A program made the translations under genes and the position numbers. Positions 1 through 13,600 of a stretch of DNA of 64,000 nt are shown in pieces. The stretch lies in NCBI GenBank assembly GCA_016801845.1, contig CM028920.1:3074501-3138500 (forward strand), given 5' to 3'. Within the stretch, counting starts at the first letter, position 1. The number at the start of each line of letters is the position of its first letter. The notes under the pieces were generated by a model. That model was not told the DNA's origin and searched no databases. It saw nothing but the letters and a program-made list of their open reading frames with translations. The DNA is from Polydactylus sextarius. Lineage: Eukaryota; Chordata; Actinopteri; Polynemidae.

Positions 1-100
1 TTTTTAAATGTCTCACTTGATTTGATGACTCATTGAGACGTTGAAAGGCGTTCATTTACACGTGCCTGACTGTGTGTGTATGTTGCTACTATCTATGCAG

Positions 101-3100
101 GAGATGCTGCGTTGTGTTTGGAGACACCTGGTCGGCGTCCTGAAGGGAGACTCTCACACACTCTGCTACACGTCCAGCCTTTTACACACTCTGGGATCTG
201 TCACTGTGAGTAGAACTGTAGTAGCTGAACCATTATGAGCACACATCTATGTGAGTTTACTGATCAGTACTACAAATAAGCTTTCTTGCGGTGTTCTCAG
301 AGCTAAAGTGTCACATTAAAAAAAAAAATCAAGAGCAACATTTTTTTATAAGGAAAAATGTCCCTCTAGAGCCTCATCTAATAGGATTAATATGACGGAG
401 AGAGGAGGGGAATTCAATATTCACTGTGCTCCTCCTGCAATTTGTCTCAATTTGAAACGTATACCTTCACAAAATTTTAATTCTTGAGTTAAGAAATCTG
501 CTCAGAAGTTACACAAAGACATTGGACATGTTGCAACCATTTTTGACTTTTCCTTAGTATTTTAAGTTCTAGTTATTTCATGGGTTCAAATAAGAGCTAA
601 AACCAGAGGTTAAAGAGACTACCAGCACCTACCTAGTTGACAGAACAACAAACCTTCTACAGGCTTTAGCTCTGGTGGGTTCTAACTGTTTGTTTGTCTT
701 TCCATTAGTCGACGCCAAGGCTTCATTTATATCCATAAAAACCCAGAAACACTCATTACGTCCATGTGCATGGAAAAAATTTTATTGTTCCCTTTTGATG
801 ATAGTACAAAATACAATGAATAAACTTTTGTTGGTTTGTGCAGGTGCTGTGCTGTGTAGACAAGCAGGGCGTCCTGTCTTGGCCAAACCCCAGTCCAGAG
901 ACTGTGCTGTTCTTCAGTGGACGAGCTGAACCACCTCACAACAGCCAGGACGACCTCAGAGACGACCTGTCTGTCAACTCCTACTGTCGCATGGAGATGG
1001 ATGATGACAGGGATGAGGTGTGTGCAATCAGGCAGTCACACTCTGACTAATATTCAGGGATTCATCACCTAATAATACATTATGGTTTTATGTGTTGCAC
1101 AGGCCCAGGAGGTGCAGGCTCTGCTCTGTCTACCAGCAGAGTCTTCAACCCAGATGGGGGAGGGGCTGGAACCCAGCGAGACCTCACACGACACCGTTCG
1201 CTCATCAGACACAGTCCGGCTTCGGCGGCCCTGCCAACCTGCACAAAGTCGAACCAAACACCACTCTGGATCCAACGTGAGCTTCAGCCATGACACTGAG
1301 GGAGGAGAGGACGACCAAGCTCAGGTAATGATTACACCTGAAACGGTACAAGTGCTAAAATATTATTGATTGAATAAATTTTGACCTCGTCCATCTTGTC
1401 TCCAGGACTTTGCGATGGGCTGCCCAGAGGCAGAGGCTGAGGACTTTGTGTGTGACTACCACCTGGAAATGCTGAGCCTGTCTCAGGACCAGCAGAACCC
1501 AACCAGCATCCAGTTCGACGACCTCTCCTGGCAGTGCCACCTCCCCTCCCTCAAGCCGCTGGGTCTCAACATCATGCTGAACCTGTGCAACGCCAGCGTC
1601 ACCCAGCAGCTCTGCCGCTTCTCCGACCACCTGTCCAACCTGGCTCTGCAGGAGAGCCACGGCACCGTGCTGCCCGTCTACGTTCCCTGGGGACTGTGTG
1701 AGCTCTCCAGGCTCATAGGTGAGTGTAGAATGATTGTGTTTTTAGAGCTGCTTTTACATCTCACTGTCCCAGAGGAATTTTTTCATACAATGACCTGGTT
1801 TGCCTCGCAGGTTTGGGTTTTTGTGAGGTCTTCCGAGGACACAGTTGCAGACAGATCTTACTCAGCTCCTCCGGTGCTCTTATTTCAGAACTAAATGCTG
1901 ATCTGAGTGTTGTCCCTCTCAGCATGAATTATAGATTACATTGTACCCCAGGATGAAGCCCTTTCCTGGATTAAATGTCTGAGTGCTGTGAGAAGATCTA
2001 CTCCTCACATGATTTTGATGATAAATGAAGACAAGAATTTTTTGCTGTGTTGGATTGATGCACTGAGGTGGGGGTATTGCTCTGGGCTGAACTGTGAAGT
2101 CAAATTTACTTTTTTTTAAAAAGTCACTTGGGTCAGAAATTTCCCTCATTAATCAGAACGGTAATAAATGACAGGATTTTCCTTCTCGTAACACTTGTTA
2201 TACAAGTATTGTATTGTTTTGAGGGATTACGTCTGAATTACTCCGGACTGTGTTTTGACTTTATGTTCACAGCCTGAATGTCAACTCCTTTAAGAAACAG
2301 TCAGTATCTAGAAGAGTGAAAACTACAAACTCAGATGTGTCTTGATATCAGATGTCGAGTGAACATAAACAGGGAAAGCTGCACTGACTAAATATGTGAA
2401 TTCAAACAACTACAGCAACAACAATATTTGTGTTAAACTGCTGTTAAAGTAAATTCAAGCGCATGTTCTAGAGAGATCTTTTTGATTTCATGACAGCAGT
2501 TTATTGGCAGTTTCTCCTTCATATGAGCTTGAAATGTCTTCCTGTTGCAATTGTGGTTTGCACCACAGTCTAACGAAGCGTCTTCATACACAGCCTCTAA
2601 TAAGCAGCTGTTCAGTAGCTGCAGTGAGTTCTAGGACTATTTTCTTCTTGAAACAAACTATCTGTTCTATTTTTTTTGCGCATTTCTAACCTCGCACAGA
2701 TAATGAATGTGTGCACTTTTGTTTTGTCATTTCGCCTCTGAATAGTCCTGCAGTGGAAGCAAATACGACAACAATGCTCTTTGTGTGAACAAAGATAAGT
2801 TTTCGGCGCCAAATAAAATGTAACATTCTGTGTGTCCGTGTCAGGGTTCACTCCTGGTGCAAGGGAGCTGTTTAAACAGGAGAACCACTTGGCTCTGTAC
2901 CAGCTGCCATCTGGAGAGAAAACCGAGAAGTTTGCCTCCCGCCAGCTTCATTACTTCACCAAACGCCAGCCTCCCATGTCCCACCTCATCTCTCTGTTCG
3001 TACGAGACTCCTCCTCCAGTGAGTCTTCTCTGTCTTGTTAATATCAATCAACATGAAAAAGTGATTTGCTTTTGTTGTTTTGGTGCCTGCTAATGTCTGT

Positions 3101-6100
3101 CCCACTGTCTGTCTTGTCTATCTAGATAACATCCAGATGCTGTCCCATGGCTCAGCTGACCTGATCCTGGAGGCCTGCACCGACTTCTGGGATGGAACTG
3201 ATATCTACCCCTTGTCAGGCTCAGACAGGTGTTTGTTATTTTCGTTGATTTAAATAGGATGGACAAAATAATAGAAACAGCTGTTAGTATAATTTAATGC
3301 AATTAACCAAGAAGACATCTGAAATGAAATCAACAAGAGCTGATGTTAGAGTGTAGTAGTTTCAGCTGAGTGTTTCTAACTGCCAACTGACTTCCTGTGT
3401 TACAGAAAGAAGGTTCTGGACTTCTACCAGCGTGCTTGTCTGTCAGGTTACTGCTCAGCCTTCGCCTACAAACCCATGCAAGTATCACTGTCAAACCAAC
3501 TGAATGGGAAGTGTGTGGAGCTGGCCCCCGGGCCCTGCCTCTTCTCTGGAGTGGAGCTGCCCTCCACCACGCCCATCAAATACAACTCCTGTAGAAACAG
3601 CTGGAGCTCTGACGGTACGTGTCGGCGACAGAAGGACAGATATTTGAAGTAATAACACAAGTTTTGTCCTTTTTTCACTCATTATCTTTCCCTGTTGTGT
3701 TTGTGCAGAAGGTATAGGTGAGGGCGTGGAGCGTGAGGACTGTGTGCAGGCCCTGAGCGGGCAGATCTTCATGGGGATGGTGTCGTCTCAGTTCCAGGCG
3801 AGGCTGGACACGGTGCGCCTCATCGATGCGCTGGTCACAGCCTGCATCCGCTTTGTTTACTTTTCTATGGAGGATGAGCTTCGTAGCAAGGTGAACACAC
3901 ACACACACACCAGCTCAAATGAACATTTGTTTGTATCTATCTTAAATGCTGCTCTTTAGACAACATTCTCCTCTTTGGGGAAGTGAATGAGCCCAGTTGT
4001 GTCTTTGTGCCTTCACTGACAGTGGGTTTACATAAATTTTCCACTTGAAAAATGAGAAGAGAAAAGCAATTTAATTGTAGATTAATATTTTGTAGTTTGA
4101 GCAGAATATAACATGTATAAGAAAATGAATCAAAAGTAGAATTTATGTGTAGTGTATGTGAGAAATCTACACAGTAAAAACATGTCTGTCTTTCAGGTTT
4201 TTGCTGAGAAGATGGGTTTAGAAACAGGCTGGAACTGTCACATCTCTCTGACTCCAAACGGAGACAGTCCCTGTGATGGAGCTCCGTCCAGCCCCAGTCA
4301 TGGCTCCTTGCACGAAGACCTGAACCAAGGTACCAGAGGAAATTATTTGTTTTATTACATTTACTATGTGGAAGCACTTCTGTCCATCAATCTTGAGTGT
4401 TTGGTTTTAGTCTGTAAGGTTTAAGTGTTAAAATCTGCTGCCTTTGTCCAAACGTTGTTGTCACATCCATCTGTAAACTGGAGTGAAGCCAACACACTGG
4501 TACATAAGTAGATTTATTTAAAGAGTTGATAAACCCTCGTCATTTGTAAACTAGATGTTGTCTGATCATGACATTGACCTGTACTGTGGGTTTAAAAGTA
4601 AATAATTTTGATTTATTAAAAGTAATAAATCAAAATGAGACCTCTGTAGTATAAAAAGATCTTAATCAAGGTTTTATGAACTGATACATTTCGCAGAAAA
4701 ATGAGTTTGTGTCATAAAGATACTATGAGTTTCTACAAACTAAAACTCTCTTTCCAGCATGAACATCCTCTGACAGTATGTGTGTGTGTGTGTGTGTGGT
4801 GATGGTGAGTGTGATTATCTGGTCTTTAAATCAGTGTTAACTCTGGATTAATGGACGGTGGAAGGCAGTAGATCGACATAGACTGTTGATTAGATATTCC
4901 AGTTAAAACGTTAATTAGCTGGATGTACTGGAAAATCTTGATTGTAAATAACAACCATCAAGTGATGACTCAGGCTAAAGATGTTTTATATCAGAAACTA
5001 TAGGAAAGAAACTTTGGTGAGGCGTTTTGTATGGACCTGATGGACCTGTCTCAACCTTAATTTTTTTAAAAGATATATTTTTTGCCCACCTTACCTTTAT
5101 AGATAGGTCAGTGAAGATAGACAGGAAGGTGGGGGGAATGACACGCAGAAACGATCGCCACAGCCGGGATTCAAACTGGCGACTGCTGCCAGTTATGAGC
5201 CAAAGTGGTACATCCTAAACACTTGGCTATCTGGTCGCTCCCTCTCTACCTTAATAATAACAATATCTATATCTACAAATATCTAGTTCTATGTTTGTCA
5301 CTGGAGACCAATACTAATTATTATCTTAAGATTCTATAGAATATATCCTGTTGAATATATGTCCATCTGTCTGTTCTCAGTTTTTATTTTGTTGAATTAA
5401 ACTTCATGATTGATTTCTGTATTTACCCTGTTGCAATACAACATGTCTTATGCACATACTCAATAAGACGTGCATTACAGCTAAATGACCAAATATTATA
5501 TCAGGTACGGTATAATCTTTTTCTTTTGCTGGGTTGAGTTTCCACAGTTGTTCCACTGTCTGTTATTTCCACCGCCTGGACAAAGTCACTGAAGGAAACT
5601 AAAGTTGTTTTTGCTTTCTGCTTTGGTTGCGCACTAGCAGATCATTACGTGTGCTGTAAGGTGAGCGCACATTTTCCTCCAAAAATGAGCGAAAGCAAAG
5701 CTAATAGAGACCTGATCCTAATGCAAAAAGGGAAGTCCTGTACTGAGATTTATGATGTCTGATTGCTTCAGAGATTCTCCAACTTGAGTCGTCTCTGTTC
5801 ATTTGTGACTCAGACTCTCGGGATGAAGCAGAAGGTCCGTTGCTGCCGGAGGAGGAAGCCCACTCCGACCTGGCCAGTTTCCAGCCCACAGACAGTGATG
5901 TGCCCAGCTTTCTGGAGGACTGCAACAGGGTAACGCCTTCAGTAAAATCAGTGATGAAGCTGCTCGTCCTGTAGCGGAATCACTGTCTGACTCCTTTATT
6001 AACCAGCGGGAACTTATTTTCACTCTCAGCTCATTTGTTGTTTAAAACTTATAATTTGTAAATTAATCAATCATTTAAATTAGACTGAATCTGAACACGT

Positions 6101-7372
6101 TTTTCTGTGTGTTGTGTTCGTCAGGCCAAACTACCTCGTGGCATCCACCAGGTCCGTCCCCATTTGAAGAACATTGATAATGTGCCTCTGTTGGTGCCAC
6201 TCTTCACCGACTGCACCCCCGACAGTGAGTCCACTATTTTCAACTCTATTTTCTTGTTCCCATTGTCTTGATATGCTCCGGCCCAAGATCAATAACGATC
6301 TATGATGTGTGTGACGTGTGGTGTCTCCTTCACAGCCATGTGTGAGATGATAAAGATCATGCAGGAGAACAGGGAGGTCACATGTTGTCTTGGAAGCTCC
6401 GCCAATTTCCGCAACAGCCGCCTGTTTTTACAAAGTGATCTGAGGTAAACAGCAGCTTACTGTCGCACTGTTTTTAAAGGCAAATTTAATTCCTTTCCAG
6501 TCCAGTTCACTGATCTGGAGACAGATTCTTGTCACTTTATGAAAATGTTATGAAAATGTTTCCTCATAATCTGCATGCACTTACACTCAATTTACACTAA
6601 CGCTAACAGTTGTTGATAGATTGGTTGAACAGTTACATAATTCAGTAAACACCTTCACATTTTCTGTATAATCCTGATCATCCTGTGTGTGTGAATGTTC
6701 ACCCTCCTCCCTCCTCCAGCATCGCTCTGGACCCTCTGTACCCGTCTCGATGTTCGTGGGAGACGTTCGGCTACGCCACAGGAGGAGGTTCAACGGAGAC
6801 GTGGAGGGTCTGACTCCTCTACGTCTCTCTGGAGAACTCAACAGTCTGGGCTGCTCCGCCACCTTCCACCAAGGAGTGAGCGTCAGCATGGTCAAACTCA
6901 TAGAGCAGGTTAGACACACTCGGCCTCATGATCTCAGCGCGAAGGAGAGAGAAGTTATTAGTAGTTACATGGATTTATTTAATGTGTTCCAGGCACGACA
7001 CACAACCTATGGCATCCGCAAATGCTTCCTGTTCCTGCTGCAGTGTCAGCTCAGTCTGGTCATCATCCAGGTTAGACTCACTCCAGACATGTGGACTCGT
7101 TTTTCTGTTTGTGTCATTTGTGATGATAAAGAATCAACTTTACACATTATTTACACACCATCACCACATCTGTCAGTCATTGACAGAGTCGAGCATTTCA
7201 GCTGAAATCGTTAACACAAAGCCATGCGAGGATTCAGCTGTATTTTACGTTTATTTTTTGGCTCAAACTGTTTCGTTTGTCTACAGTTCTTGGCCTGTCT
7301 GGCTCAGCTTCCTCCTCCAATGAACACCACCGATATCCTCTGGCTGTCCTGCTTCAGCTGCCCGCTTCTAAG

Positions 7373-7411
<39 letters not shown>

Positions 7412-9167
7412 AACACAACCAACCACTTCAAAATAACTAATTTTCCATTTGTGTTGTGTCGCCAGTGTGTCACTTTTAGGGAAACCTCCAGATAATTCTG
7501 TCATGGCGGTCGCTACAGGGAAGAACCTAGATGCCATTCCAAGAAAGGTGTGATTCAGCCCATTAACCCATTAACCAGGCTGTTACGCTGTTCATACTGT
7601 AGCGATACTGAAGGTCTTTCAGTCATATGAAACTTTTAGAAATGTTCCTAATAATAATGACAATGATAAGTTATGTTATTTCTGCTTTTTGTGTGTTTAC
7701 CAGTCATTTGTCATATTCTAATGGTCATTTTACACACATTTACACCTAAATACCTAATCATGTCCTCCTTTTGGTCCAGACCCAGAACTACTTCTTGGGC
7801 TGTTTCCTGTTGAAGTTTGGTCTGACAGTGTGTACCTACCTGCTGGCCTTCGGGTTCACCCTGCAGGCGTTCTGCCTTAAAGACACCAGCGACAACAGCA
7901 CTGACTGTCAGTTGTTCAAACCCAGGTAAGACAAGTGTCCTGTGCCTGTCTACAGTGCAACAGCTGTTCTGTTTGTTTCTCTTGATACTAAAAATGATGG
8001 ACAGATAGTTTGATCTGATAGACAACAGATAGTGGTCTGATGAATTCTGTGTGACTGCAGCCCTCTAGACAAGCCTTCTATCTGGTTCGATGAACTGTCA
8101 AACGTCCTGCTTCTGACTCAGAAGGTCATGGCAGGGTTCCTCGTCTTACACACAGGTACCAACTCTCTCTGTCGCATTGCATGCTACATCACTTATTTGC
8201 ATGCTCTCTCATCTGTATTAAAAACAATCCCTCTATGTCGTTTTCAGTGGTGATCTCCCTCAGCTACGTCCACCGCTCTCAGCCTCTGTGGAGAAAGAGT
8301 CCGTTCAGCAACACCTGGTGGTGTCTCACTGTGCCTGTGGTGTAAGTTTGATCTTATCACTCCACTATTTCTCTGTTCCTTTATATCACATCATTCAGAT
8401 TGTTACAGTCCTCTTTATTTCCTCTCAGTAGTTGCAACACAGAAACCGTCTCGTATTGTTCGGTGTGTTCTCACAGACTAGAGCTGCTGTTTAGTGTGTG
8501 CGTGTGTGTGTGTATGTGTGTGAGTTCATGAGGCTTTAATAACAACAACTATGAATTTGCACAGTCATTTCAATCAAGTGTTGATATACTTTAAGGGCCT
8601 GATGATAACTTTCCACTGTAAAATCTTGATTGATTACATTGTTTTCAAATCAAACTGTCTTGTCTTGGTACCCTGTCCCCATAAATCACACATGAAGCTG
8701 ATAACTCTCCATCCTCTCCTCCAGTCTGCTCAGCCAGGTTGTTCAGGGCCTGGTGGATTACCAGCTGTGGCGTGACCAGAGCAGCCAGTGGCCCTTTAAT
8801 CTGAGCGTCATACCGACGCCCGCCTGGATACTGGTCTCTCTGTCCCCGCTGCTGGTGGTGGTGATCAACGAATTGGTGAAGCTACACGAAATACGGTACG
8901 AAGCAAAGTAAAGAGGATAGGAATATTATGAACAGGAATATTATAGACAGGTAGAAATCAGTGACTTCTGATCAGATCAGTTTCTCTTCAGAGCAGGGAT
9001 GTGTTGTGTTATGAAGCTGGAACAGTTCAGCAGATTTGCGTCTTCGTCTCGATCACAAGTTCAGGTTGTGGTTTGTCTCCTGTCTCCGTTTCAGGGTGCG
9101 AGTTCGCTACCAGAAGAGACAGAAGCTTCAGTTTGAAACCAAACTGGGAATGAACTCTCCGTTCTGA
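101..9167 (+). CDS. tmem94: Transmembrane protein 94, 3' part (21 coding exons)
   Basis: Partial gene; the 5' end lies left of the window. Exons as read: 101-205, 844-1017, 1103-1324, 1406-1718, 2845-3018, 3126-3228, 3406-3614, 3709-3890, 4197-4329, 5814-5929, 6125-6224, 6336-6444, 6720-6908, 6993-7070, 7287-7372, 7466-7547, 7780-7925, 8061-8155, 8248-8341, 8725-8895, 9095-9167. All introns are GT-AG and phases agree, except for one base missing inside 6720-6908. About 984 codons are present; the mammalian protein has about 1,350. Recognised stretches include EMLRCVWRHL, MLSHGSADLILEACTDFWDG, ALSGQIFMGMVSSQ, EKMGLETGWNCHISLTPNG, GIRKCFLFLLQCQL and the C-terminus FETKLGMNSPF. The family is a P-type-ATPase-like ER membrane protein linked to magnesium uptake. 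Exons from 6993 on encode hydrophobic helices of the C-terminal membrane domain; the upstream exons resemble P/N-domain regions. The name is secure; small exon-edge errors are possible. Confidence 0.93.
5079..5245 (-). mobile_element. tRNA-derived SINE
   Basis: On the minus strand, an A-box-like TAGCCAAGTGTTTAGG (plus 5214-5229) and a B-box-like CAGTTTGAATCCC (plus 5166-5178) are followed by TGTCATTCCCCCCACC and a CTATAAAGG tail, in the order of fish tRNA-derived SINEs. It lies in the tmem94 intron between 4329 and 5814. Confidence 0.65.
6720..6908 (+). other. tmem94: tmem94 exon with apparent one-base frame break
   Basis: Entering in the phase set by the previous exon, this exon reads SIALDPLYPSRCSWETFGYA and then reaches a TGA at 6811-6813. 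The conserved continuation, EGLTPLRLSGELNSL through VKLIEQ, is open in the frame shifted by one, and exits in the phase the next exon needs. The sum of the 21 coding exons is 2,954 nt, one short of a multiple of three, which agrees with a single missing base, most likely between about 6780 and 6811. No splice sites are seen that would remove the break. It is either an assembly error or a real disabling allele; because the rest of the gene looks intact, an error is more likely. Confidence 0.75.
7374..7409. repeat. (AC)n microsatellite at a tmem94 donor
   Basis: About 18 AC units begin immediately after the GT donor of tmem94 exon 7287-7372. Confidence 0.9.
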
Positions 9168-10046
9168 TGCCTCTCCTCTGAGGAGGCCGGTGTCAAGGCA
9201 ATACTGGAAACCAGGTTCGGTCCAGTCTGGAAACCAGGGACAAGGCGGGGTGCAAACACTGTGGTGCCCTCCAGTGTCACTTCAGCCCAACAGCACTTCA
9301 GCCAGAAAGTGAAGCAGGTATCGACCAAACGTTACGATGGAGCTTCACTACACGAGCTCCTATCAGTCACCTGAATTCCAAAGCATTCATTTCCACTGAA
9401 TAGAGAAAGAGCCAAAAATGAAAACTGTTATTTATCTGGTTTTAGTTAGTTTTAAAGGCACGAGGAATGTTTTTTAAAGAAGTTGATGCTTAAATCACTA
9501 TCGGTCCTGACCTACGATGAGTCCTGAAACAACACGCACTCAAGAGATCCTTCACTTTGAAAGGATTTTGTTGTGAAATTAATTCTAGTGTCAACTTGTC
9601 CAACACGTTGAATTGTGGCATATTATCAGACTAGTCCAGCTTCATTCAAATCAACATAATATTAATGTCTCGCAATTTAAAAAGAAACGCTGGGGTTGGA
9701 AAGAAGCGGTAAGCTGAGAGTATGGAACCCTGAAGTGTTTGGTAATTATGAAACATAAAATAAAAAAAAAAAAAAAAATTCAGTTTATTTGTCTTTGGGA
9801 GAATTAGATCAATAATTTATGGAATAATTTCAGAAATATATATGATTTAATTAATCCTATTTTTATGACGACAAGGTTTTATAGTTTTATATATTTTTTT
9901 TCAATTCAGTATTTTAATTTCAAAATAATCTTTTTAAAATATTTTTTTTTATGTTTATATGTTAATATTTTTACATTTTGACACAGGTTGAACCAGTTAG
10001 CTATTGTTAGGGAGAAGAACAGCGATGCTAAATATGTAGCTGCTGC

Positions 10047-10056
10047 TGTAAATAAA
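10047..10056 (+). terminator. tmem94: Proximal poly(A) signal overlapping a Pumilio-type element
   Basis: TGTAAATA at 10047-10054 fits the Pumilio consensus UGUANAUA and overlaps AATAAA at 10051-10056. It is a possible proximal cleavage signal of the tmem94 transcript. The motif is seen; use is inferred. Confidence 0.35.
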
Positions 10057-12506
10057 GATACAGACTTTTTCATTTATTTACCTGAACAAAGTTATAACAA
10101 CTATGAGGGAACTTGTTGATTCAGAATAACTGAAGCTCTGGTTAACAGTTGCTATCTAGTTCAAACTGGTTGTAGCTGCTGAGTTTCAGGCTTGATTTTC
10201 CCCAACAACAATGATGTGGGAGTGATTAAATAAATAAAATCCAAAATACACATATTAACATTAATTATTGCAGTACAAAGAATAAAATATCATCTCACGA
10301 CTTAGTAAAGAAACTAATTTGAATCATATCATAAATTGTTTCACAAACAGTTCTTATATATTTAACTTAGTTTAATATTTTTATTTATTTTTATTATTTA
10401 CTTCATAATGTCTTTAAACACTTTGTGGTTCCATACTTGACAAAGGTGACAGCTGCAGAAAAAAAATGAGTGAAGCTTTTCTCATTTCTGGTTTTCTGGA
10501 TCTTTCTGGATCTTTGTGGATCACATGGCCATCAAGCCACATGTAATCTTCACCCTGATTGCCTGAAAGACAATGTTCTCATTATTTTAATTGTATCTTC
10601 CAACAAATGTTCTGTGTTGTTACTCAGTTTCTGTGAGAAGCCAATGTCAAACCTGCTGTAACACAATAAGGATTGAACATTTTGGCCTGAATGTGACTGG
10701 TCATGCTAAACATGCATATATCTACGTTTAAACACGTGTAGACATCTTAGTGTCAGATGTGCCGGCATGCTGCTCCGTACGCTTGCAGGTGGCTGTGCGA
10801 TGATCGTAGCAAGTCCCTTCCCAACTGATGGATTTACTGTATAAAACGTGCATCATGCTGTTCCACAATCTACTGAAAGGTGCTTCATATTGTTCGGTTG
10901 CCTTCTTGCTCAGACTGTCTGCCTGTTTCTTCTCTCAACACCTCCAAAGAGTTGTTGCGATTACCCCAGATTTCATATTTGATCTGATGACCAGTCGAAT
11001 CCAGATCCAGAGATTGAGATTTTATATTACAATCATCTATAGGTGTCCCCATCAGTCCACAGCTGTCTTATATCCTACTGTGATTCATGAACATGGACTT
11101 ATCACTGTCTGTTTTTCAGTCAGACCAGATGTCTGTGTGGTGCTGTCATTGTTTCGCATGGACATGATTGATATAATAACTAATGTATGCGGGCGGGTTG
11201 GTGGTATTTATTGGGATTGCATTATTTCAGAACTAAATACCAGCTATTTTTACACATATGTCAGTACCAGATTAACTTCAGGGTGGCAAAAAAAAAACAA
11301 AACTATTTTCTATATGTTTATTATGCTGGAATCAAGTGGCATTTGTCACGTGTGTACCTCAGTTTTAAAGCATTTTCCCCCCCGATAGACATAATAGTCA
11401 CAGAAGATTTTGTCCATATCAGTCTCATCCTCGTCTAAACTTGCTCTCAGTCAATCAGATGAGTGGTGGACACAGTGAACCGAGGTTCTGCGGTCTCTCC
11501 AGACCTGGGCTGTAGACCACTGGGAGTGTAGCTTCATCTACAGATACAAACATGGCATCTGGGGTTAAAGGTCAGGGCCATAGCTACTGTCGAGGACGCT
11601 GACCTCATGTCCTCTGGGAATTTGGTGGGTTTGACCAAACTGTGGATATTTTACAGACTTATTCCTGACTTAATATATCATTTGACTGCTTTTAGAGCAA
11701 AAAAAAAAAAACAATCAAGACCTAAGCAGATTTTAATTTCTTGTAGTATGTGGAAAGGCTTTGGAGCTAAAATCTAAGTGCTTGTTTCAAAGTAAAATTT
11801 GCCGACAAATGAAGAGTTATCAGATTTATTTTTTTTTATGAGTTTTTATGGTTTGTGGTGGGGGACTTGGACTTCTAACCTCAGCCCTGTGTTAACCTGT
11901 GTGCTTGCTTTTTCTGTGTGCCGCTGTTTAAGTTAATCCACGGCTACAGATGTTATTTAAAGTTACTCATTTAATGTGGAGCTGCATGTGAATAGGTACA
12001 AGTAAAGAAGTAAAGTGATTTTACGGCACTGAAGTACTCGTGATCATTCTGTAAAGGACACGGGTCGTCATGAGACTGAAGATGGTTTTGAGACGAACAT
12101 CACGATGAAGGAAACGTTGCTGTTTTCAGTTTCGTTTGTTTCATGTTTTATTCTTTATCAGTTTGTGTCATGACAAACACATGGACTATGCTGCATGATT
12201 ACAATCCAGGTGAATGCTTTGTCTTAAACAATGTACATGCAATCTTTAGCTCTAGCTCTTCTGTTCACAGCATGGACTTCACACTGTACGTTATCAGGCC
12301 TCTGGTACAACCTGCAGAGTCGATGCTAACGTTTTGATAACTTTACCGTGAAGGGGCTCGGTGCGGACGCCACCGTCAGGTGATTTGTAGGGTGGGGCTC
12401 TGGCTGATGGACACACAAGACACATAAATGTATATTTTGTATTTTTTTAAAGTGTCTATGTTCGGGACTTTTGACAAATTTCTTTATGTATTGATTATGT
12501 CATGTC

Positions 12507-12512
12507 AATAAA
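12507..12512 (+). terminator. tmem94: Likely distal tmem94 poly(A) signal
   Basis: Canonical AATAAA, followed 25-45 nt later by a GT-rich stretch (GTGTTGTGTTGTTT), a standard layout for cleavage and polyadenylation. No further signal this well formed precedes the next promoter-like region near 13.6 kb. Confidence 0.5.
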
Positions 12513-12540
12513 TCTGTTCTTTTATTTATAAGATCACTGT

Positions 12541-13600
12541 GTTGTGTTGTTTCACACTACATTTCAGTACTAGATACTGTTATTGATACTGACTATTGAT
12601 TAACTATTAGTAATTCACCTGTTGGTGTCATGATGTGATGCAGTGCGAGTGTAGTTGAAGCATAAAAGCGTAGCATATTAAATAGGTGGAAAAACACAAA
12701 AAAGGGTGAAAGACACAAAAGCTTCAAGAAAAGGTATTTGAAAAAAAAAAAAAAAAAACGTATCCATACAATAACAACTTAAAACTCATTAAGCTCTTTA
12801 CCAAGAAGGACATATTAATAGGGAGTATGGCCTTCCTTTGTCTGTGACATTTACACTGTTGAGTATTTATCATTATTAATCCATATTTTTCATTTTGGGT
12901 TAATAATGTATTAATCTCTATCTATTTGCAACAAAATGGATGATTGTTCAGTGATCACACCTCAGTAGCTTAGCCACTTTAAGAGCGCTGCATCCCTCTG
13001 AAAGACAAGTTAAATCTCTTTGGTCCATTTTGTCTGAGGTAAAGAAACTTCCTAATAATTATGCACACCTTAAGACATAAGATGTTTATCGCTTTAGGCT
13101 ACACAAATACACATCACCTGATATTGCTTAAATACAAATATAGCATTTAAGTTTATATAGCTTGGAGTTGGAAGATATACAGAAAAAATGACAATAAGGT
13201 CAAAAATACTCACTTGCTTTGTAATTGTGCACAATGTATAGATATTGGCATTAAAGTTAAGTTGATTAAAATTAAACTTAACCCAGAAACTAAAGTCTAA
13301 AACAGCACAAACAGGGAGCGAAAACAGTTTAAGACCAGGGATGAACAAAAGTGAAACAATCAAGGACAACACAATTATACTTACAAGGATTTAAATACAC
13401 AAATACACTAGTAAAAACACCTGGGGAGAGGTGAGCAGTCACACAGGAGGGAAAATGCAGGAAGTAAAACACGAGACACAATGTGATTTTGACCAGGTAC
13501 ATAACAATTTTGCTCTTTTTTAACTGGGTAACACGTGTAGGCCAGAATAGAGAGCTAGTGCTTTCATTCACCAATCAGTTCTGTTAAAGTTTTCGTCTGT
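12541..13600. other. tmem94-tdrkh intergenic spacer
   Basis: AT-rich spacer. It contains an A-run near 12741-12758. The open frames here lack recognisable domains and splice context. I see no gene. Confidence 0.5.

Larger units (their letters stand above)
9168..12540 (+). other. tmem94: Probable tmem94 3' UTR
   Basis: AT-rich sequence follows the stop codon at 9165-9167. It holds A- and T-runs and several AATAAA motifs (10051-10056 and 12507-12512). The last has a GT-rich stretch just downstream, as at real cleavage sites, so the longest transcript may end near 12530. A 186-codon open frame at 10828-11388 has no recognised motif and is treated as chance. The UTR length is inferred. Confidence 0.5.

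Noticed and set aside
1415..1894. 159-codon open frame as its own gene
   Set aside because: It is tmem94 exon 1406-1718 running on into the intron.
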